From positions 1 through 24,643 of IMG/VR virus record IMGVR_UViG_3300032092_000240: 24,643 bases of DNA; one strand, 5' to 3'. Below, piece by piece: positions 7,793-14,500 of this stretch. A model generated the notes under the pieces. That model was given only the letters and a program-made list of their open reading frames with translations, was not told where the DNA came from and did no database searches. Every line of letters begins with the position of its first letter. Within the stretch, counting starts at the first letter, position 1. The position numbers were made by a program, and so were the translations under genes. The DNA is from a virus.

Positions 7793-8093
7793 TTAGCCAC
7801 TCCTTTGCCATTCGTCTACGCTCTGCTCTCTCTTCATCATCTTTAACTTTATCTTTTTGTGCCTGCAATATTTTTTCTGCGTTATATGCAAAGTAACTCC
7901 ATGAAGGATTCTCTGCAACTGAAAAGTAATACTCAAGTATATCGTAGCATCCTGGCAGCGTATATGATTCTACAAGGGCATCTGAAGCCCACTGCTCTAC
8001 ATTTAGATTAAGGGATGGCTTTGACTCGTACCTTGCGGTATGATACTTGCTGTATCTTGAAAGCAAAGCCATTCGGTCTTTGCGTTCTGCCAT
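7785..8093 (-). CDS. Unknown small protein upstream of helicase
   Basis: Not recognised. The 102 residues divide into a central aromatic-rich stretch (YDILEYYFSVAENPSWSYFA, about 50-69) and a highly charged C-terminal helix (KILQAQKDKVKDDEERAERR, about 74-93) that could form a coiled coil. There are no catalytic motifs or membrane segments. The start overlaps the stop of the preceding gene as TAATG, so it is translationally coupled; GAAGGA lies very close to the ATG. The end overlaps dnaB by 8 bases and contains that gene's ribosome binding site. Being small, helical and tightly coupled to the helicase gene, it could be a helicase loader or cofactor, but no loader motif is visible. Confidence 0.75.
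   Translation of the reverse strand: MAERKDRMALLSRYSKYHTARYESKPSLNLNVEQWASDALVESYTLPGCYDILEYYFSVAENPSWSYFAYNAEKILQAQKDKVKDDEERAERRRMAKEWLSE
7800..7806 (-). promoter_or_regulatory. Ribosome binding site for helicase GTG start
   Basis: AAAGGAG lies 7 bases upstream of the GTG at 7792, inside the 3' end of the preceding gene. It supports the non-ATG start chosen for the helicase. Confidence 0.75.
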
Positions 8094-8302
8094 TATCCTT
8101 CGGCAGCCTCCGATTGGGCTTCCACAATCTTTGCCGTTAGTTTGTCTTCAACAAACTTGTATACACGCTCAAAAGCCTGATCAGTATTTTCTCCATCACG
8201 CTTTGAGTCTACAATACCAAGATCAAGTCTTAGTGACTGAAAGTTTCCTAGATTAAGTGTGTACCCCAATGTAACAGATACCTTTGTTGATTCGTTTTCC
8301 AT
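8093..8302 (-). CDS. Unknown 69-residue phage protein
   Basis: Function unknown. I place the start at the ATG at 8302, which has AAGGG 6 bases upstream and begins 13 bases past the stop of the preceding gene. A start at 8383 would add 27 residues, overlap that gene by 68 bases and bypass this ribosome binding site. The protein is acidic and compact: a beta-hairpin-like N-terminus (TKVSVTLGYTLNLGNFQSLR), a turn with DGEN, then a helix (DQAFERVYKFVEDKLTAKIV). The pattern resembles small uncharacterised proteins I have met near replication genes of actinobacterial phages, but I cannot name a family. Its TAA overlaps the next start (TAATG). Confidence 0.72.
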   Translation of the reverse strand: MENESTKVSVTLGYTLNLGNFQSLRLDLGIVDSKRDGENTDQAFERVYKFVEDKLTAKIVEAQSEAAEG

Positions 8303-8308
8303 TTTATA

Positions 8309-8313
8309 CCCTT
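8309..8313 (-). promoter_or_regulatory. Ribosome binding site deciding the 8302 start
   Basis: AAGGG lies 6 bases before the ATG at 8302 and directly after the stop of the preceding gene, so the shorter 69-residue form is preferred over the 96-residue reading. Confidence 0.6.
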
Positions 8314-8315
8314 CG

Positions 8316-8858
8316 TTAAATAGATTCATTCCAAATTGGAACAAACCGTCCATCTTCAGTTCTCGTATATGTAAGTATACCATCGCCCATTCTTCTTGTC
8401 AACTCTTGTTTGCTGGGCGTAATATCATTTGTAATTAATTTATCTTTTCTTGGCCTGCCAATATGATATGAAGCAAGTATATCACGAATGGCTCTAACTT
8501 GTGACTCTGAGTAGTATGATCTAACCTGAAAACCTCGTGCCCCACCCTTTTGAGATCCTGTTGGAAATGGTATAATTCCACGCTTCATTAGTGATGGCAT
8601 ATATTTTTTATGACGATTAACTAGTTCGGCAGTTTGACCAACTGTGTATGCTCGCTCTCTTTTATTTTTAAACTCACTAATCAGACAACTCTCAATCTGA
8701 TCTTTATTAATATTATAGACAGACATAATTCCGTTGGAGTGGTTGTAGTGATGAATTCTAACTAGGTCTCCATTAAGAAACCAAACTTTTTTATTACCTG
8801 GTATTACAGGTGACTCATTGTACTTTTCGCTCTCAATTGTTCCTTTTTTAGTAACCAT
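8316..8858 (-). CDS. Probable winged-helix DNA-binding protein (MerR/excisionase-like)
   Basis: Likely transcription factor or DNA-architectural protein of 180 residues. The middle (about 71-128) reads as a MerR-like helix-turn-helix with a wing: YTVGQTAELVNRHKKYMPSL, then RGIIPFPTG and a Gly/Arg-rich wing, then YYSESQVRAIRDIL, the order seen in MerR and excisionase proteins. A basic GRPRKDK (134-140) follows and may contact the minor groove like an AT-hook. The N-terminal part (about 24-60) is an uncharacterised small domain. The start at 8858 has AGGAGG 4 bases upstream and overlaps the zinc-ribbon gene by 55 bases. It sits at the border between tail and replication genes, a sensible place for a regulator, but no target operator is seen. 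Confidence 0.62.
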   Translation of the reverse strand: MVTKKGTIESEKYNESPVIPGNKKVWFLNGDLVRIHHYNHSNGIMSVYNINKDQIESCLISEFKNKRERAYTVGQTAELVNRHKKYMPSLMKRGIIPFPTGSQKGGARGFQVRSYYSESQVRAIRDILASYHIGRPRKDKLITNDITPSKQELTRRMGDGILTYTRTEDGRFVPIWNESI

Positions 8859-8995
8859 TGGCCCTCCTGAGAATTGCTAGGTGGATGAAAGAACTTTCTT
8901 GATCCACAAAGTATGCAGTATAGTTCTAAATTGTTTATCTCTGTATACTGCCTATCTATAAACATTCTTCCGTTACATTTTACACATTTAATCAC
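8804..8995 (-). CDS. Small zinc-ribbon protein
   Basis: 63 residues with two CxxC pairs, Cys4-x2-Cys7 and Cys27-x2-Cys30, the knuckles of a zinc ribbon, followed by a charged, probably flexible tail. Such ribbons bind nucleic acid or other proteins; no further function can be read. The start is GTG at 8995, which forms a GTGA overlap with the stop of the tail gene. The ribosome binding site is weak (TTGGAA), so coupling to the tail gene is likely. The first CxxC is only 3 residues from the start, so no later start would keep the fold. The 3' end overlaps the helix-turn-helix gene by 55 bases. These two may form a regulatory pair. Confidence 0.7.
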   Translation of the reverse strand: MIKCVKCNGRMFIDRQYTEINNLELYCILCGSRKFFHPPSNSQEGQWLLKKEQLRAKSTMSHL

Positions 8996-9438
8996 GAGTT
9001 TGGTATTCCAACCGCTATAAGGTTGATACCCATTGTTGTTTCTCCACCAAGGTTGAACTTAACAGTTCCTTCTACCTTTGATGTTGTTATGCTGTTTATA
9101 GTTACCGTCACATCTTTTCCAGCATCACTAGCACCCTTATTATAGGCTGTTGCAGTGACAATTGGTGGGTATCTAAATTCTTTTTCAAAGTCATGTGACC
9201 ACGATAGAGATGTTCCTGCTGTTTGCAATGATGATGTAGATACTTGCTCATAGCCTCCAACAACGCTTGCCTCAGATGTCTTGACAGTTTGAGAACCATT
9301 TCTATCTGTATCGACTACAAGATAACCTCTTTTTGATGGTGCAACCTGAGTGTACAACTCATTAACAGACTGAACAATTTGATATATATATGTTACATCT
9401 AGTGGCTGACCACGCTCAGGAACTGGTAAAATTGGCAT
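8992..9438 (-). CDS. Tail-tip protein with H-type-lectin-like domain
   Basis: Virion-associated protein of 148 residues, probably at the tail tip. The N-terminal part (VTYIYQIVQSVNELYTQV, about 15-32) is a helix suited to trimerisation. The C-terminal part has FEKEFRYPPIVTATAYN (about 84-100), which matches the FxxPPxVxxT pattern of H-type lectin domains, followed by alternating strands to the end (INLIAVGI). Such domains bind sugars, so a role in host-surface recognition is plausible. It is the last tail gene before the junction genes. The ATG at 9438 has no Shine-Dalgarno sequence but is preceded by an extended -10 element. The domain call is by eye. Confidence 0.68.
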   Translation of the reverse strand: MPILPVPERGQPLDVTYIYQIVQSVNELYTQVAPSKRGYLVVDTDRNGSQTVKTSEASVVGGYEQVSTSSLQTAGTSLSWSHDFEKEFRYPPIVTATAYNKGASDAGKDVTVTINSITTSKVEGTVKFNLGGETTMGINLIAVGIPNS

Positions 9439-9453
9439 ACTATAATTATACCA
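9438..9453 (-). promoter_or_regulatory. Candidate leaderless promoter (extended -10) before last tail gene
   Basis: TGGTATAAT runs from 9453 to 9445, a perfect TGnTATAAT extended -10. Six bases (TATAGT) follow, and then the ATG at 9438. This places the predicted +1 on the A of the start codon. The gene has no ribosome binding site. No -35 match is seen, but extended -10 promoters often do without one. It would transcribe the lectin-like gene, the junction genes and dnaB. Confidence 0.5.
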
Positions 9454-9874
9454 GACTCACGATTCCAGAATCATAGACCTCTAAAGATTCTGTAAGTTTT
9501 GGTGCTATTGACGATGCCTGTATGATTACCCTAACAGACTGTGTTCCATTTTTTAAAAAAGAATAACTCTGTGATCCTGTAGAGCCTACATATGTTGGCG
9601 TTGCTCCATCAAATCCCGCAAAAACATCATAAACTATTTGTGTTGAGATTTGGCCAGTAGACCAATTTACAAATACGCTATTGCCAATAATATTGACATC
9701 TCCTGGACCAATAATTACAGCCTCTGAACCAGTAACAAATATTTTTGAATATGCAGACTTTCTGTTTTTATCTTCTGCAACAATTCTGAACCTCACAACT
9801 CTTGAGTTAGAAGAAGTTACCTTACCAAGCAATTCTTTTTTAATGACAACATTTTTAATTCCTTTATCTGCCAT
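9446..9874 (-). CDS. Beta-rich minor tail/fibre protein
   Basis: 142 residues, predicted virion tail protein. The N-terminus (MADKGIKNVVIKKELLGKV) and the motif VVRFRIVAEDKNRKSAYS (26-43) are of a kind found in fibre-associated proteins of actinobacterial phages. The rest reads as an Ig or fibronectin-III-like beta sandwich (VFVNWSTG, VYDVFAGFDG, VRVIIQASS). No cysteine, no signal peptide, no enzyme motif. It overlaps the preceding gene by one base (TAATG), with only a weak upstream GGAT, so coupling is likely. The gap to the next gene is 7 bases. Its specific place in the tail tip is unknown. Confidence 0.65.
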   Translation of the reverse strand: MADKGIKNVVIKKELLGKVTSSNSRVVRFRIVAEDKNRKSAYSKIFVTGSEAVIIGPGDVNIIGNSVFVNWSTGQISTQIVYDVFAGFDGATPTYVGSTGSQSYSFLKNGTQSVRVIIQASSIAPKLTESLEVYDSGIVSLV

Positions 9875-11025
9875 TATCCAACATCCAAAGCAAATCTAAA
9901 CTCAATGTAGTTTGTTGTGTTTGCCGATTTCACAATTGGCTTTGACCCCACACTCTTGATTACAGAATACCCAGTCAAACCATAAAGAGAATTGGTTGAT
10001 GTAATGTTTTCTAGTCTGAACCCATCCAAACAAACATAGAATAAATCAGATGGAGATCCAGCCTCAGTAACACATGCGTATATCTTTACTACTGCTACTT
10101 CTCGCCAATCAAAGTTGTTGGTTTTGTTTAAATCTTGGAATGCCTTTTTTGCAACAATATATCTATTTGTGGCAAAATTTGTTACATATTCTGCATTTCC
10201 AGAACTGTTGCTAACATCATCAATGTCTACCTCAAACCTTGCATACTCTAGGCTAGAGTTTAATCCTGTATGAGAAAACTCTATCAAAATCTTAACATTG
10301 TCTGGAACGGTGTTTGAGTTCGCAACCTTGTTAACAACAGAAAATGCCAACCTTAATTCATCCAGTGGGCTATTCTTTGTAAAGTCAACAGTCGTTTCAT
10401 TAAGTTTAATATAGTTAGAACCAGACCCCACCTGTATTTTGCCAGATCCGTTAAGTGTAAGGGTTGAGTCATCTCCTACCATAGCAATTATATTATTTAA
10501 AAATCTACATCTTTCATTTCTTGCTATTCTTTCTGACTGAGTAAAGATTCTATTATCAGCATTTGTTTCAAAAACATTTGCTGTCTGATTTATAATACCA
10601 TTTTCAGACTCACCGTCTAGTGGTTCATAGCGAACTGGTATATCTATTGCTGTAGCATTAAATGGCTGGTATACCCAGTTATCTGTGTCTGCAAAAGAAT
10701 AGATTGTTCTGCTATCAAAAGATCCAGCAACTGGGTTTGATGCAGCAGAGAAGATACCCACCTCTGTTATTTCATATCTTTCTTCTGTTGGTAGTTGTGC
10801 AGTAAGCACAACCTTATCGACACCATCTTCATTAACAAAGCCTCTAGAGATAATTGGCACACGGAACATTTCAAAATCTAAAGACTGCTTTTGTGAGTAG
10901 TCCTGGAATAGGCCATCAGAAGCCACTGGAGTGGGTCCACAGCCTACAGCAATATGAGAAGCATATGATTGGGTCTGCCCAACGAGATACTTGGCTAAAA
11001 GATTTTTACCTATATTAGTTATCAT
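9874..11025 (-). CDS. Minor tail/fibre protein with jelly-roll-like C-terminus
   Basis: 383-residue structural protein. The N-terminus (ITNIGKNLLAKYLVGQTQSY) followed by HIAVGCGPTPV and later EITEVGIFSA (about 86-95) is the pattern of phage fibre or baseplate attachment proteins whose first domain docks on the tail. A linker with SENGIINQTANVFETNADNR (about 138-157) follows. The C-terminal part (about 180-383) has long alternating strands, for example LRLAFSVVN, KILIEFSHTG and FYVCLDGFRLENI, suggesting a concanavalin/jelly-roll carbohydrate-binding domain. The ATG at 11025 overlaps the upstream stop as TAATG, with GGGAG 8 bases before it. Likely part of the adsorption apparatus with its neighbours. 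Confidence 0.68.
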   Translation of the reverse strand: MITNIGKNLLAKYLVGQTQSYASHIAVGCGPTPVASDGLFQDYSQKQSLDFEMFRVPIISRGFVNEDGVDKVVLTAQLPTEERYEITEVGIFSAASNPVAGSFDSRTIYSFADTDNWVYQPFNATAIDIPVRYEPLDGESENGIINQTANVFETNADNRIFTQSERIARNERCRFLNNIIAMVGDDSTLTLNGSGKIQVGSGSNYIKLNETTVDFTKNSPLDELRLAFSVVNKVANSNTVPDNVKILIEFSHTGLNSSLEYARFEVDIDDVSNSSGNAEYVTNFATNRYIVAKKAFQDLNKTNNFDWREVAVVKIYACVTEAGSPSDLFYVCLDGFRLENITSTNSLYGLTGYSVIKSVGSKPIVKSANTTNYIEFRFALDVG

Positions 11026-11594
11026 TAATTACTCCCATCATATATTGTATCACTAAAAATGTCCCCGCTAGTTAGAATCTGAACCTCTACCTGCTCATTT
11101 TCCTTAACATTAACTAAATTAATAACCAAGTCTCCTGTTATTGGATCTATATAAACAGACTTGCAATTAGGGACCTTCGTCCATTTAGTCTTATCTGGCT
11201 CCCCGACTTTTTCAATTAGATCATATCCTGTTCCACAAACTGGTAAGTGGTCAAAAATAGATAGCGACAAAGACTTAAAGTATGAGTCAGATGACTGAAG
11301 CCTCAAGACGTTGTTTGGATTATACTGTAAATATAAATCTGTTAAATTTTTGATTGGTGAATATATAACCTTTTGACCATTCACAAGATCATGTCTTGAT
11401 ATTGTGGCAAGTTCATAGCCACCAATATCTTCAAACACAAGGTCTGTCATTGTCTCAATAGACATAACCTCATCATTAAAAATAATTAAGTCTGGTGTTG
11501 CAATCTTTACTGAATCATCACTATTTTTTATAACTGGCTGTGGTAATGCTGCTACAGCATCAGTTGATCCACTACCATCTATTTGACTTGCCAC
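11025..11594 (-). CDS. Structural tail protein, unknown family
   Basis: 189 residues; role inferred from position between the hub protein and the fibre protein. It starts with a Gly/Ser/Ala/Pro-rich flexible stretch (about 1-25) and continues as a beta-rich domain (LIIFNDEVMSIETMTDLVFE at 36-55; then DLVINLVNVKENEQVEVQIL near the end). Two cysteines (about 120 and 144) are present. No enzyme motif is seen. The start is GTG at 11594, sharing one base with the upstream TAG (TAGTG) and supported by GAGG 7 bases upstream. The stop overlaps the next ATG. It is likely made in fixed ratio with the hub protein. Confidence 0.6.
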   Translation of the reverse strand: MASQIDGSGSTDAVAALPQPVIKNSDDSVKIATPDLIIFNDEVMSIETMTDLVFEDIGGYELATISRHDLVNGQKVIYSPIKNLTDLYLQYNPNNVLRLQSSDSYFKSLSLSIFDHLPVCGTGYDLIEKVGEPDKTKWTKVPNCKSVYIDPITGDLVINLVNVKENEQVEVQILTSGDIFSDTIYDGSN

Positions 11595-14500
11595 TATAAC
11601 ACCTCACTTAAAAATACTGTCATTTCTGGTCCATCAGAACTTCTGGAAAACTCAATATTGTATACAACAAATCTGCTATCTGGGCTTGATGCCATGCTTA
11701 CATTATTTTCTTTGTAGTCTAATGTAACGATGTCACCAAGTTGGATCGTTGGTATAGCAAATATCTTAACACCTACAGATTTTCTAGGCTTAGATGTTTT
11801 TTCAATCATCCACTTCATTAGGCTAGATGCCTCATCCTGTGACTGAATATACTGGGTGTTCAAAGAAAAATCTTTTTTGCCATATGTCATTCTGCTAAGT
11901 TTAATATCCTGATAGTCTTTTTTAAATTTAAATGGATTAGAAATTAACTTATCTGCAACAAATTGTGGATTAGACTCTAAACTATTTTTATTAAAATATT
12001 CATCAACCGTTAGATTATTATTGGACTGCTGAGTAAATGTAATTCCTTGAATTCTTAGATAGTTTCCACTAGTCTCATCTAAACTTAATGCCGAATCAGT
12101 TGCATTAAATATTAAAAATTCAGCACCGTATGAACCTGCCCTAAACCCAGAAACAACATATCCCTTAACTTTATTAAATGTTGGAGATATTTTTGCAGTC
12201 AATGCTGGATATGCCTTATCATATTTAAAATTAAATGCTGCTGCTTCTCTCATTATGCTTCCAAATTCTTCAAAATACATCTTGTATCTTGGCGGTTCTG
12301 CAGATCCAATTCCAGAAAGATATGTATTCTGCACCAGTCCGCTCATTGCATACTTCCTAAAAGACTCGTTAGCATCTACTGCGTAATCTCCAAATACTGA
12401 GTTAACTGGAACATCCAACGAAAATGCTGTATTTTGAGAATAGTTGTTTGACAATGCATAAACATTTTCAAACATTGCTCTTGATGAGCCTCTTGTAAAT
12501 AATGCTATATCAGAATAGACTGGTAGGGGATCACTATCGTCTACTGTCTTAATTAGTTTCCCATTGATATATAGATAGAATCTTCTTGTCTTTCCTATGT
12601 CTTCATATTCTACTGCTAAATCATATACCGTTGGATTTTCTTCAGCAAACATTCTTGATTGGCCAGTAAAGTTTCCATCATCGACAGTAATTTTACCTAG
12701 ACCACTCCAGAGGTTAATTGGAACTGCAACACCGTTATTTGATTTTATTTTATAAAAGAAAATATTATTTACGCTCTGTCTATCCTCTTTTGAAAGGTTG
12801 TCCAGTCCAAGTGCTGATATTTCAAAGTAGTATCCAACATTTGTTTTTGAGTTTAGCATTACCGCAATTCCAGCAGAACCTCCAGTAACATTAATGTTTT
12901 TGTCTGGAGTTGAGCCATTTACTACATAAAAATTAAAAGCACCATTTGCAGTTTGACCTGAGTCCTTGCTACTTTCTATTTTGCCAATAATTCTAACCCT
13001 TGTTCCAAAGTGCTTATACTTAGTATCTGGCAATGATTTATATACATATGAAACAAAGTCTCTTGGCTTTTGCTTTGTCGTAAAGTTTGGGCCTGTTAAA
13101 CAAAGCGCAGAGGACTGAATAGAACCTGGTCTTGGCTGCGTTGTAGTCGTTATTTCTCCACCCATAACTGTTGACATAAAGTTTTTAATAAGTCCAGTTC
13201 TAGAAGATGTTCTTGCTAGTGCGTCAGAAGAGTATCCTTCTGCAGTAATTTTTCCAGCAGCCTTTAACAAATCTATCTCTGCCTGTGTTGCACCAGGCTC
13301 TATTGTTACTGTTACTTCAAGATCTCCTAAATCTTTTTCAAAAAGATAATCAGAAACCATATAGCAACCTTTTACATTATCATCAGACTTCCAGTAGTCA
13401 GATATTCCAGCAGAGTGTGCCACAACAGTTGTACCAAACTGACCACGGCCATGTTTTTGAACTTCTCCATTTTGCAACCTAACGACACCAGACTGCTCAA
13501 AATACTTTGGCTCAGAATAAATTCTTACAAGGCCAGTGGGATATATTTTTCCATTAAATGGTAATTTAGAAAAATAGTTTTGATAATCTTCTGTTGATGT
13601 TATCCATACATTTCCAAAGCCAGTAACATTATATTGAACTGCGTCATACTTTATAATCTCACCCTGAGAATAAAAGTATCCATTGTATCTAGTAATCCAG
13701 TATGCTGCCTCACCTAAACTAAATGTATTATTAATTACAACATTGTTTTTAACAACTGGGACATCTGCAGAAAGATCAGAGTTCAATGGTATTGCACTAA
13801 GAACATACGCAGACTGTGTATTTACCTCATTGTTAACTGACTTAGTATTTTCTGTTCCAGACACTTCCCACAAAAGGGCAGGTTTATATGTGTATATTCT
13901 TTCGTCATCCAAAAGACTTGCCTGCCTAATAGAGCCTACAGATCTTTGTATATGTCTTGTTGTATAATTAATTACTCCGTCATTGTAAACATTGTTTGGC
14001 TGCATTGATACTGAAACAACATTTGCAATTTTAGCCTTATCAAGTGTTTTATTTTTAATCTCTCTATCTTCAAACAAGTCATTTGTTCCTTTAAGTTCAA
14101 ATGTTGTAGGTCTTTGATCTTTTGTTGGCATAATATAATCTTTACTCATCATAACAAAATTATTATATTCATCAAAGAACATTGCCGTCTGTGTTGATAT
14201 TGCTAAGTCTTGGAGCACCTCTGCAACGCTTTGATCTGGGCCAACAAAGAAGTATGGAATTATTGTTTCTTTTTCGTTTGCAACTCTTCTAAAAGTATAG
14301 TTAGAAAACCCAATATGGTCTAACAAAAGAGATACTGCAGAACTCACAGAAACCTCCGTCATCAATATTTGTGGTGCAGTTGTTGATTCTAAATACCAGT
14401 ACATGTCTCGCAATGAAAGAGATACGGTCTTACCCATAAGGTCTTGCTTTGGGAATGAATCAGAATACAAAGTCTTTATTGGAACATAGTAGTCCCATCC

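Noticed and set aside
8303-8383. N-terminal extension of the 69-residue protein to 96 residues
   Set aside because: It would overlap the helix-turn-helix gene by 68 bases, while the ATG at 8302 has its own ribosome binding site right after that gene's stop.
11304-11326. Other TATAAT matches on the minus strand, for example inside the structural gene 11025-11594 and near 9139
   Set aside because: They lie inside genes at no useful distance from a start codon; about this many are expected by chance in AT-rich DNA.
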